A stretch of DNA of 64,000 nt from Angiostrongylus vasorum (Eukaryota; Nematoda; Chromadorea; Rhabditida; Metastrongylidae), in assembly GCA_018806985.1 (NCBI GenBank), contig JADANN010000402.1, positions 620,001-684,000 on the forward strand. Reading direction: 5' to 3'. Each line of letters begins with the position of its first letter. Position 1 is the stretch's first letter. The notes beneath the pieces are model-generated. The model did not search any database. It saw nothing but the letters and a program-made list of their open reading frames with translations, and was not told the DNA's origin. Positions 46,644 through 57,700 of this stretch are shown here, piece by piece. The translations under genes were made by a program, and so were the position numbers.

Positions 46644-49600
46644 CCACGGATCTCCCTCATATGAGGGATCTCAAGCCGGTTAGTCGCGAAGCTACGTGGC
46701 GCATTCCCCAGGTGGCGGATAGGGGGTTAATCGCGGACCAAAAGCGACCCTTGCTTTCCCTGAGACGCAGGTGGATCCAGGGGATGGACTCCCTGTTTCT
46801 GCTGCGCCGATTTGGCACATACTTTCTGCATTTACGAGGCGTATTCATGCACGCGTGTGTGGGTGCGTTCTAGTTTATGCAGATTGTATTCTACGAGTCA
46901 ATTCGGCCCAAAAGCCTGCAATCAAGTGAAAGGGGAAGTATATGGGAGGCGGTTAGGGAGTCGCCTCCAACAAATAAGTTTCCATGCCCACTCTGGGAGA
47001 GCCTGGCAAGCTACCCGTGAGTATACCCAGCCCCCACGTTCAGAGCCCAGCAAGCTATAAGTGGGTATCAAAAATGCTAAACACAGTAAAAAAAACTGGG
47101 CCTCATTCCACTGACCCCGAAAGAGCCCCCAATTTCGGCAGCGTTGGGTAGGACGAGTACGGAGAGGCTGCTAAAATCTCAGGGGCCAATGGAAGCTGCT
47201 TGGATTTCGAAGAACTATGGTGACGATACTGTACCTACAATGCACGTACACTTGCATCCGAGTCCTCGATAGAAGACTTGCTCATGCAAGCAAGAAGGAT
47301 AAAGTACGACGTCATCGGCCTGGCCGAGACAAGAAGACGCCAGCCTTTCAACGCCGTCTATGACACCGTAGAAGAACTGTTCCTCGGAACATGCGACAGT
47401 AGAGGAGTTGGCGGCGACGGCGTTCTCGTCAACACGAATTTGCCCATGAAACATTGATTCATTCGAACAACTAACAAACCCGAATCGGACGCTTTACGAT
47501 TAAAAAGATGTGGATCAATTCCGGCTTTGACAATCATCGTCGTTTACGCACCGACATCAAACTATGACGAAGAAGAAGTCGAAGCATTGTATTCTATATG
47601 GACTTGTAGAAGTTCTACAGAGAAGACCACACATTCTTCAAGGTCATCATTGGACATTTCAACGCCAAGACTGGACCAAGAAGAACGTCTGAAGAACGTC
47701 ACATTGGGACCCACGGATTAGAATGGAACGAAAAGGGTGAGCGGCTGTCTGAGATTTATCATGACGACCAAAGACAATCCATGGTAACTCACAATTCCAG
47801 AAGCCCCACCCTCAGCTCTGGACGTGGGAGTCACCCCAAATGCAGAGTACCATAACGAAATAGACCACATCATTGTAAATAGAAGGTTTTGCCTAACCGA
47901 TGTCGCTGTTTGTCCCAAAATTCTACACGGGATCAGACCACCGTCTCCTTCGTGCTAGATTCTATTTCTCGCGCAAAGGAGAAAAAAGCCGCTAAATTCA
48001 AAAACCGAAGTCTCAGAACCACCGCAAACTGGGACTTATTCAATTCATTAGTCGGCTGTTGGGAAGACGCCGTTGTTGATAACACTCGACGAAGAATTCG
48101 ATCGGCTCATTCAACATCTCCACGTTAGCGCTGTGAAAGCTGAAAGTTCGAAAGCCGCCAAGAAGCGTCTGTCTCCAGAAACACTCGAGGTGATACGCGA
48201 GCGTGGAATCGCACGAGCTGCGAGCAACTAACGCCCGAACTTGCAAAACAGTGCAGACAGGCGATAAAAAAAGATCTTAAAGACAGAAGAGCAGCAGTAA
48301 TGGTCGAAGCTGCAGAGGCTGGGAAAAGCATTCGCATAGCCCACCGATGCTTCGCCAGTTACAAGACCAAGACGATTGCACTCCGACGCCCAGACGGAAC
48401 AGTTACAGCCTCCAGAAAGGCAATGGAGAAAATAATTCACGAATACTACTCAGATCTCTTCGATAGCCACGTCCAACTCCAGTCATATGAAATAAAGGAG
48501 GATGGACATATTGTACCACCCACCGATTCTCCCTTCCGAAATCCGACATGCCATTGCGTCGGTGAAAAAATCGAACAACACCAGGGTTCAGACAGGATAA
48601 GACCAGAACACCTGAAGAACCTTCCCTCAATCCTCGTAAACACACTGGCTCGGCTCTTCACACGTTACCTGTACAAATGCAAGGTCCGTACCCACTGGAA
48701 GACCAGCAAGACCGTGTTGTCCAAAAAGGGTGACATACAGTGATATCGGCAACCATCGTCCAATCTGCCTACTGTCTGTCGTCTACAAACGTTTTCACTC
48801 GAGTCATCCTAAACAGGATTGACAGAACACTGAACGAAGGATAGCCATGTGGAGCAAGCAGGGTTTCAAAAAGCATTTAGTACGACGGACCACATCCACA
48901 CGATAACAAGGCTCATTGAAGTATCGCGAGAGTACAAAAGACCGCTCTGTCTCACTTTCATCGATTTAAAGAAGACCTTTGACTCAAATGACATAGAAGC
49001 AGTTATGGAAGCCCTTGACAGTCAAGGATTCCCTACTCAGTACATAAATATTTCGTGAGCTGTACAAAAATTTCACAACCAAGGTATCACCATTCTACGA
49101 CGATATTATCATTGACGTCAAAAGAGAAGTTAGGCAAGGCGATACCATCTCGCCAAAATTATTTACCGCCACCCTCCAGAACGTCATGCGAACATTGGAA
49201 TGGGATAATATGGGAGTGAAAATCGATGGACGGCAGACACATCATCTTCGCTTTGCTGATGACGTCGTCCTTAGTAACACCAAACATTAGCCAAGCGGAA
49301 CGTATGCTTGCCGACTTTGATAAAGCCTGTGGAAGGATTGGTCTTCGACTAAACCTCACAAAAACGATGTTCATGAAGAACGGATTGGTTTCGCATGCCC
49401 CATTCACGCTCAACGGAACGAATGCCTCCGAATGCTCCAATTATGTCTATCTAGGTCGGGAAATCAATATGATGAACGACTTAGCTCCAGAGCTGAGCAG
49501 AAGGAAACGAGCGGCTTGGGGTGCTTTCAAGATCATCGAGGATGTAATGAAGAGAACAAAGGAACACCCGACTCCGTGCCCACCTTTTCGACTGAACGGT

Positions 49601-50016
49601 ACTTTCTGCCCTGACGTATGCGTCAGAAACTTGGTCGCTGCGTAACCAGGATGAAAGGTCACTTATTGTTGTCGAACGCGCAGTCGAAAGGGCGATGCTA
49701 GGAGTATCCCGTTCCACACAATTAAGGGAAGGGATCCGAAGCTCCGATGCGTATGAATGACAACCGGTGGACAGGAGCCGTTAGTGACTGGATTCCTCGG
49801 GATGTCAAACGTACTGCAGGAAGACCACCGAATCGATGGCCAGAGTTCTTCAAAAGAAGCCTAGAAGAAAGATGTGATGCTCGACGAGTCCCTAGAGCGA
49901 GCAGAACCCATTGGGCTACTCTTGCACGCGACAGGGGAAAAATGGAAGACTTACTGGCGCCCGCTCGAGTCACTCGACGATCAACGGGACTACAAGTGAT
50001 ACAGGTGATACAGGTG
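46644..50016 (+). mobile_element. RTE-clade retrotransposon, copy 2 (full length, with perfect 13-bp target-site duplication)
   Basis: Flanked by ATATGGGAGTGGT at 46631-46643 and 50017-50029, which sets the element at 3,373 bp. Layout is the same as copy 1 (20219-23627), with about 95 per cent identity by eye. The 3' end is GGTGATACAGGTGATACAGGTG-like tandem repeats, as is usual for RTE tails. The perfect duplication indicates recent insertion, yet the ORF has many single-base shifts. Confidence 0.93.
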
Positions 50017-50031
50017 ATATGGGAGTGGTGA
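47217..50031 (+). pseudogene. RTE endonuclease-reverse transcriptase ORF, frameshifted
   Basis: The same motifs as in copy 1: [15 protein letters not shown] (about 47541), AAEAGKSIRIAHRCF (about 48306), RIRPEHLKNLPSILVNTLAR (about 48594), FIDLKKTFDS (about 48957), VRQGDTISPKLF in a shifted frame (about 49128), the FADD box disrupted by a shift at about 49250-49272, and NDNRWTGAVSDWIPRDV (about 49753). At least eight frame changes are visible, several at positions different from copy 1. No intact protein is encoded. Confidence 0.88.
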
Positions 50032-50443
50032 ATTAGGAAACAAAGTAAGTAGACCAAGAGCAGGTGAAACTATGAGGAAAATTTGAAGAGTTGTAGATAA
50101 TAATTGTTTAAAATTAGACTTTCCAGATTCAGAAGCGAATTTCATGCATGTGTAACGTACTTTCTAAAAGTATTCTCAGAGCTAGAAAAGTATTGATGAA
50201 GCTGGAAGCTGACATTTTTTGTGAGTGGATAGGAACATTGAATAGAATACTAAAAAATAGCGAAGTTGAAAAAGTAGAAAAAAAGGAGTGAAAGCGGAGA
50301 GACATAGCAAATGAGCAAAGGTATTTACGATTACGGTATTCGATAAAAGAAGCAAACAGAAAAATGATGACGAAGAAAGCCTAGAATTCAAATAATGCCA
50401 AGAATTGTTCACTGACAAACTTTCTCTTTTTATTTTCTCCGGC
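50030..50443. other. Spacer between inverted RTE copies
   Basis: About 410 bp of purine-rich plus-strand sequence (for example GTAGAAAAAAAGGAGTGAAA). No exon or repeat is recognised. Confidence 0.4.
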
Positions 50444-50452
50444 GAACAAAAT

Positions 50453-50964
50453 CACCTGTATCACCTGCAGTCCCGTTAATCGTCGATTGACTCGAGCGAG
50501 CTTGTAAATGTTCCATTTTTCCCTGTCGCGTGCAAGAATGACCCAGAGGGTTCTGCTCGCTCTAGGGACTCAAGGAACTCTGAGCATCGGGTCAGTCCTA
50601 GTACGTTTGAGATCCCGAACAACTCAGTTATTTACGGTTCTTGCTGATCGGTTGGCGTTCATACGCATTACGTGTCTGAACCATCTTATGTTCGACTATT
50701 TGGAGTACAGAAAGGCATCTTTGAGTAATGATCTTTGACGCAGGTAGGAGTTTCGGATCCCTTCCCTTACTTGCGTGACACGGGATATTCCTAGCATCGC
50801 CCTTTCGACTGCGTGTTCAATAACGCTGAGTGGTCTTTCATTCTGCTTAGGCAGCGACATGGTTTCTGACGTTAAAGTAGAAAGAATGGTGGAGTCGAAA
50901 AGGTGGGTACGGAGTTGGGAGTCCCTTTGTTCTCTTTTTAACATCCTCGATGCTCTTGAAAGGT
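50453..50964 (-). mobile_element. RTE retrotransposon, 5'-truncated copy 3
   Basis: The reverse complement of the last 510 bp of copies 1 and 2. It includes the antisense of ...RTK... through NAYERQPISKN and the 3' tail, seen on the plus strand as CACCTGTATCACCTGCAGTC. It is flanked by a 9-bp direct repeat GAACAAAAT (50444-50452 and 50965-50973). 5' truncation is usual for target-primed insertion. It faces copy 2 tail to tail. Confidence 0.88.
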
Positions 50965-50984
50965 GAACAAAATAGTCATTCAAA

Positions 50985-51745
50985 TTTTAAACTTTTTAGT
51001 TACTGCCTACTCTTTTTAATGGCAGGGGTATATTGCGAAATATAACTTCAACGAAGCTGAGATATTTGCAAAACTCTGGACCGCAGGTGTCTGCGGTGGG
51101 GAACGAAGCGTTGTCCTTTCCGGGGGAGTAACGCGTTCACCACCACACCATGCGGGTCCTTCGTTTCGCCTGTCTCTCAGCTAGTTCTATCGATCTTTGC
51201 CATCAGTAATCACCCGTCAACGGGATTGATCTGGGGAGCCCAAATCGGCATTGAACCCAGTTAAGCTGAGGCTATAATTATAATCACAATTTTTAACCTT
51301 TTTATCTACTGCCTGCTCTTTTTAATGGCAGGGTATATTGCAAATATAACTTCAACGAAGCTGAGATATTTGCAAAACTCTGGACCGCAGGTGTCGAACA
51401 CGAATATTTCAGCTTCATTGAAGTTATATTTCGCAATATACCCTGCCATTAAAAAGAGTAGGCAGTAAATAAAAAGGTTAAAATTGTGATTATAACTATG
51501 GCCTCAGCTTAACTGGGCTCAATGCCGATTTGGGCTCTCCAGATCAATCCCTTTGACGGTTGATTGCTGGTGGCAAAAGATCGATAGAACTAGCTGAGAG
51601 ACAGGCGAAAGCGAAGGACCCGCATGGTGTGGTGGTGAACGCGTTACTCCCCGGAAAGGACAATATCGCGTTCGTTCCCCACCATAGGCACCTGCGGTCC
51701 AGAGTTTTGCAAATATCTCAGCTTCATTGAGGTCATTCAAATTAT
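50985..51745. repeat. SINE family C cluster forming a large palindrome
   Basis: Three units. The first (about 50985-51290, minus) and a partial second (about 51290-51393, minus) are followed by an inverted unit (about 51405-51745, plus). Shared blocks are ATGGCAGGGTATATTGC, GAGATATTTGCAAAACTCTG, GAGTAACGCGTTCACCACCA and CCATGCGGGTCCTTCGTTTC. The inverted unit read in its own sense carries GCATGGTGTGGTGGTGAACG (box A-like) and GCGTTCGTTCCCCACC (box B-like). Confidence 0.85.
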
Positions 51746-51904
51746 TACTGAATAAAAAATATAATAGAGCAAAACGATTAGACTATTTTTGTAAAAGATG
51801 TACTGTTTAAAAATTTTCAAAACGTTTTTGCCTCAGGTTAAAAAGACCTCATTTATTCTACTTGATAAAGTGCAAATAATTTACGTTAAAAGAACATACT
51901 CTCA

Positions 51905-52190
51905 TAGAGAGCGTGTAGTGCAGTGGTTAGTGTTGCCATGCAAGACACTGCTTTCGAGTCCGATTTGCTCACGCGTCCTAGACTTAGAAACCGTTATATT
52001 CCTCAGAACTCACCAATTAACAGGTAGAAAACATATCTGGGACAATAGTGAGACTAACTTGACACATCTGTAAGTCACCGAAAGTATTCTACAGGCCGGA
52101 TATGCATTCAGTACCTCTAACGATGCCTGATGAAGTCAAATGCATAGCGCATCTCTCAGGGTTGATCAATGCCAAATGCTTTATCATTTG
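51905..52190 (+). repeat. SINE family A copy, degenerate, head first
   Basis: GCGTGTAGTGCAGTGGTTAG (box A), GCTTTCGAGTCCGATTTGC (degenerate box B), GGCCGGATATGCATTCAGTA and CTCAGGGTTGATCAATGCC at the tail. Confidence 0.75.
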
Positions 52191-52206
52191 TCCTCCATAA
52201 AATTAG

Positions 52207-52357
52207 TCTTATAGGTCACTTTGCGACAGCCGTCCTCGTGATTCGGCTTATGTCAAGATGTGCATCCGACACAGATGATCTGCAACTATTCAACAATCCT
52301 CTAAGGTTGGAGGCGGATGATGACTACCTACAGTTTAGGCTCGAGGATAACATTTAA
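52207..52357 (+). CDS. Lone terminal exon, acidic tail
   Basis: After an AAATTAG acceptor the frame reads LIGHFATAVLVIRLMSRC, then SDTDDLQLFNNPLRLEADDD and YLQFRLEDNI with a TAA at 52355-52357. The acidic, low-complexity-free tail and clean stop look like a real last exon entering in phase 2. Upstream exons could not be connected through the transposon-rich stretch. It may be the end of the second membrane protein copy, but there is no direct evidence. Confidence 0.35.
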
Positions 52358-53189
52358 TCATTGTGTAATATTAGTGTAAAAGTTTATATAAATTTTTTTA
52401 ATCGTACACTTTTTTTGTCGAACACGAATAATGGAGTGGTTAGAGGTGTCCTGCGAAACGCGCGTTGTCATTGATTCAACCCTTCGTACTGGCCTTGCCT
52501 CCTTGCTCCTTTTTTTCCTTCCTCCAATTCTTCTGGAGTCACTAGCGGTTACTGGGTAGGGTAACTACATATTGAGTCATCTATGCAATGTCCAGTGCTG
52601 CCGCACTCATAGGAAGGGTTCTAAGAAAATACTGAGCGCCTTTTGCAGCTTGGGTGATCCTCATTTTATGTGAAAACTCCGCTCAGATTCTTTTCTAGTG
52701 GATACCCAAAGAGATTTATACAGATTTTTTTGGCACGAGGGCTTTCAGGTCTGCAGGCCGTACTGTCGTATAGCTTTGCTTTTAGTCGGGCTTCTGAAGG
52801 GAAGTGTTGAACGCTCACTCAGCCTGAGTGGGGAATGGAAACAGGAAGAAGACGCTAGCGAGGGTAGAAAACGATGGGAAGACTAAGTGTATTTTTTCAG
52901 TGGTACGAACAGGAATCTTTTTGTGAAAAACAAATTCTTATTTTGGTGTTGAAACTATTTGTTAAGATTATTGTTCAGTGCTATAAAGAAAGCTTAAAAT
53001 AAAAGTTTGAAATCAAAGACACGAAAGGCTATTTACGGCGGTGAAATACAGGTTAAGCAATAGTGGTAGATAAGAAGAAAGTACAAATTTTAACGCGCAA
53101 TCGATAAAAGGAGACAGATTTACCAGAGAAACGTTCTTTAACATCAGTAATATCTAACTGTATTAGGTTCTTTGAAGATTAATGCCGGA
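52358..53189. other. No gene seen
   Basis: Unassigned sequence. The open frame at 52698-52886 has no domain or splice context. Confidence 0.3.
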
Positions 53190-53830
53190 TTCTAACCTCT
53201 ATTTTCAACGTGCTTTAGCATTAGTCGGTGGCCGAGAGCATTGGCAAGTATGAAGAAGAGCTTCCCCATCCCAGCTCTTTCTCTTTTTACAACGTTGACA
53301 CGTGTTGCCGTGCCTTATCGTGAAGGATTGGTTCACTTTTTGATTATCATTACGGCGTGCAGCGCTTAAACGCTTCAGTATATGTCGTCTAGTTGCAGGA
53401 CGTACTTTTCCATCGTAATCACTTCACCAGGATTCAGAGAGTTATAATGGGCTAAGCTATAAGAAAACCGGAAACGGTTATCACTATCTTATTTTAGTGC
53501 GACTTCGACTTCGAAAAGTGCTGTTGAGCTTCAACGGTGTTCAACCACTGAAGCGATCATAACCGGATGTCGTACAGAACTCACTTATCGTCACACATCA
53601 AGTGAAATCTGGAAACGGGTCCCTTATGGTTGCATAGAGGATGCACCGACGATACCTTAAAACGATGACTTCTTTGATTGCCGTTGAATTCGTACGGCAA
53701 ACAATTGTGGACCTTCTTCGGCTTTCGAATTTTCTTCAAATGTTCCGAAACAGTTGGGATGCCTTATCAAAAACGTCTAGTTCAAACGACGAAATCTCCG
53801 AAATCAAAGCTGAACTGTTCGTTCATTAAC
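53190..53830 (-). pseudogene. Mariner transposase, degenerate copy 2
   Basis: On the minus strand in shifting frames: LPYEFNGNQRSHRF (cf. VPHELTEEQKNRR), MCDDK then VLYDIRL and QWLNT (cf. CDEKWVLYDNRKRSRQWLD), PGEVITMEKYVLQLDDIY (cf. PGETITAEKYCQQLD), PILHDKARQHVS (cf. PILLHDNARPHV) and a ruined PYSPDLSPTDYH. Many stops. No terminal repeats located. Confidence 0.7.
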
Positions 53831-53984
53831 ACATACGTGGTCACACTATTGTTTTAAACTATTTGGACTGTCTACTTCTAAGCTTGAATTTGTATTAGTG
53901 GATTAGTCGAAATTCACGTTTTGATATGTGAAACTCTAACTTCTAAGGAATGCCAAAATTACAATTTTTATGACCACCCATCAT

Positions 53985-54445
53985 GGTGCTGAAGTATTTG
54001 CAAAACTCTGGACCGCACAAGCTCGTGGTCCGTAGTTTCAAAAATTTCTCACCATTATTGTGGTTATATTTCACACCATACCCTCTCATGAAAAAACAAT
54101 CGGTATTAAATAAGAAATGACTATGTTGTTATTTATACTATGGCTTCAGCTTAACTGGGTTCAGTGCCGAATTGTACTCCCTAGATCAACCTCGTTGACG
54201 GATGATTGTTGATAGCATCTATAGGTTGGAACACGGCTGAAAGAAAGGCGAAAACAAAGGGACCCCCATGGCGTGGTGGCAAACGCGTTAGTCCCCTTAA
54301 AGTGTACTAGCGAGTTCGGTTCCCACCGCAGATACCTGCAGTCTGGAGTTTTGAAAATGTCTCAGCATCATCGCAGTTATATTTCACATAATACCCTATT
54401 TCACATGCCATGAAAAAAGGGTAGGCACGAAAATTTTTATGATTC
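53985..54445 (+). repeat. SINE family C copy
   Basis: CTATGGCTTCAGCTTAACTG, GGACCCCCATGGCGTGGTGG (box A-like), GCGAGTTCGGTTCCCACCGC (box B-like) and GGAGTTTTGAAAATGTCTCA. It is more divergent than the 51 kb cluster. Confidence 0.75.
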
Positions 54446-54766
54446 AATCATACAGAAGTAAAGTCCATATAATTGCAGTGGATATGAACACAAGAGAACT
54501 TTTGGTACAACAAATGCAAGGAAAGCAGTATTACAAACTGCAGACAAATTTCTAAGAAAACCCGGATTAAAACGACGAACAATCATCATATTTCTGGAAT
54601 ATTCTATGAACATCACTTACCACGTGCATAAGTATTTTTGAAACCCTCACAGTGCTATGAACGTACCGTAAGAATGAACTCATTTTGTGCCAAACGATGA
54701 GATTGGATGTGGTTGTTTTGACATTTTCACAATTGGAATTGGCTTTTAGTATAGCTAAGTCCTAGA

Positions 54767-57700
54767 ATGCATAGAATATGGATAAAAGTACTAAAAGCAC
54801 AGACGTTGTTGCGATCGAAGCTACAAGGTGCGCTTCATGAGACGAATGAAGGCGGTGCGAGTATGGTTTCTTCTAAAGGCATCATTGTTCGAGCGAAAAA
54901 GCACGTAAGTAGAGACTTGTGAAGAACTCTGTGATGTAATGAAAGAATTTTAGGTGTTGAAATCTATGACCAAGACCACTTTATTAAATTTTGCTGAAGA
55001 TCGACCGGTATCACGGAAGGTGATCTCCGTTAATCCATTCGTCCCAGCCACTAGTTTGGGCATTGTTCTGCCGACTGTCGACACATCGTTCATCACCACC
55101 CTACTTAGTCGACTTCTAACTGCTGTTATCCTCCCGTTTTGTTTCTTGTAAGCCGTTTTTCGGTAAATTTTCGTCCTTCAGTTTTTTACGGTTTTCGTGT
55201 GTTTTCTCATCTTGTTCGTTCTGAATTGACGAATTCACCTCCGTCTCGAGTGATTGCTAAGCGGAGAAGCAATTTCATCCTCAAAATAGTCGAGAACGAT
55301 GACATGATGTTTTGAGTAATCGGCGTGAAGTGATGATCATCTGCAAATGACGGATGAGTGGATGAACATCAAACAAATCACTTCAACTTAATTGCCTGTC
55401 CTTTACAGATTCCTATTCACTTCACCGTAACCCTCAACAATCCACGTAATCAATCATATTTTTTCAGTTCTTCACTTCTTTTCTATAGCTTGACGAAAAG
55501 ACTTTCTCAGTGCTTAGAAAATTCTCAATACTTTGTCAGTTTCTACTAATCAATTATTGACTTTCGATATATTTATTTATATGGTCTTATAAACTGATCT
55601 TCTTCTGACTCTGTCCCACTCGTAAAAATCTGAGCGAGGCGAAAGCGCCGAAACGTCAGCAATCGACCAACAACAACGACAACGACAACGACAACGAAGA
55701 CCCATACCAGCGTCGCATCAGCCAAAAAAGATCAGTTTATAAGATCATATAAGAAGATATATTAGACATCTATGCCGAGGTTTATAGAAAGTCGGTCTTT
55801 TGAGTTAATATGACTTTCGATATTTCGTAGCCTCATTTCATCTTTGCGTACTCTCAAATATTGTTTTAAACCGCTCAGAAAGAAGTAGGCTTCTTAACTA
55901 TCTTGTTTATTATTATTATTATTATTTTTTTTACTATTGTTTGTTTAAAATGTCACGACTTGCTTCAAACAAAAACTTTGTTGATCATAATAAAAAAAAC
56001 GTTTGAATTTACACATTTTTTGCCGACGAGGAACAACTTCAGTCATTCCAGTTGTCCAAAATTCTGGCGTTTTGAAAGCGGTGTATTCGTTGAAGGCATC
56101 TTTCGCCATCGTGGTTAGTGAAGCACTTCTGGCGCAGGAAGTTGTTGAGGGGATTGAAGAGTGGCAGTCCGTAGGCGAGAAATCACTTGAATATGGTGCA
56201 TGAGGCAAAGTTTCGTAGCCAAACTCGCTCAACTTCTGCAACGCTGGTTTTTACAACGTGAGGCCGGGCGTTGTCGTTGAGAAGGATTGCTCCTGTTCTA
56301 TAGACTAATGCTAGTCGTTGTTGTTGGAGTTTACGGCGCATTTCTTTGATTTGCTGTCAATACTTCTCTGCTATAATCGTTCCGCACAGATTCAAAATGC
56401 TGTGATGAATCCGCCCAGTTGCGGACCACGAAACAGTCACGCTCGCCTTTTTAGTGCAACTTAGGCCTTGGGAAGTGCTGTGGAGCCTGATCGCGATCCA
56501 ACCATTGAGCTGATCGTCCCCGATTGTCGAACAGAATCCAATTCTCATCGTACGTCATAATTCGATCAAGAAAAGAGTCGTTTTTGTTGTGCGGAATGAG
56601 AGCAGACGACGCTTCAAAGGGCGATTTTTTTTATATTCGTTCATTTCGCGCGGCACCCACTAGTCGAGTTTTTTTTACCTTTCCGATGCGATTCAAGTGA
56701 GTGGAAATTGTTCCTGTGCTTACGCAAAGCTGTTCTGCAAGTCTTCAACAGTTGTCCGCATGTTTGCTTCCACTAGCGCCTTCAACTCGTCGTCGCCAAG
56801 CTTACTGGGGCGTCCGCGGCCTTCCTTATCTTCGAGGTGGAGGTCACCAAACCGGAATTTTTGGAGCCACGTTCAAACTGTTGATTCAGCAACGCTACCT
56901 TTATTTGAAACTTCATTAATGTTTCGAGTCGTCGCTGCTGCACTACGACCGAGTTTGAACTTATAAAAAGAAAATTTGACGACAATTCGTTTTTGACGTC
57001 TAAAATGGCGAAGCTCAAAATTGGTAGAAAAAAGTTTACCTTTTGACAAAATATAAAGACAAGAAGAAATCGTCTTCATTCTATCACGGATGTGTTTAGG
57101 CAGTGTTCGAAGTAAAGTATTCAATCATTCGATTATACTCCTGTTGACGGATGACTGTGAATAGCATCGTTGAGATAAAAAAGGACTGGCCGAGGGAAAC
57201 ACGAAGCAAGGGCCTCGATGGTGCAGTTGGCAACACGTGAGCTCCCTGAAAAAGTAATCGAGAATTCAAAGCTGAAATGGGGTTCACAGTTTTGCCTATA
57301 GTCAGCATCATTGTGTTTTGAAAACAGGAGGAATGCGCCATGCATTCGACTTCATTGAGTATCGGTTGGAGGTGATTGAATGCATGTCTGGCATTTACAA
57401 TGACTCGCGGTGGTCTACCGATGTACCGAGTCAGTGCTGTTATCCTCCCAGACAAGTCTGGTACCAATTTGCTGAGCCTGGAGGGATGAAGGGCTGGTGG
57501 GCCATGGGCGCGGGGATCGATTCCACGTGTGTGTCGCACTGGCGCCTCCAACCACTGTTCCACACGCGACCTTTGTGGTTGTGTTTCACATAATACCCTA
57601 CCATGAGAAAGCAATAGGCAGTCATTCAACCACAGTGATGCTGAGATATTTACAAAACCCCGGACTGCAGGGTGTCTGCCTTAATCCTTCTTGTCCTTAA

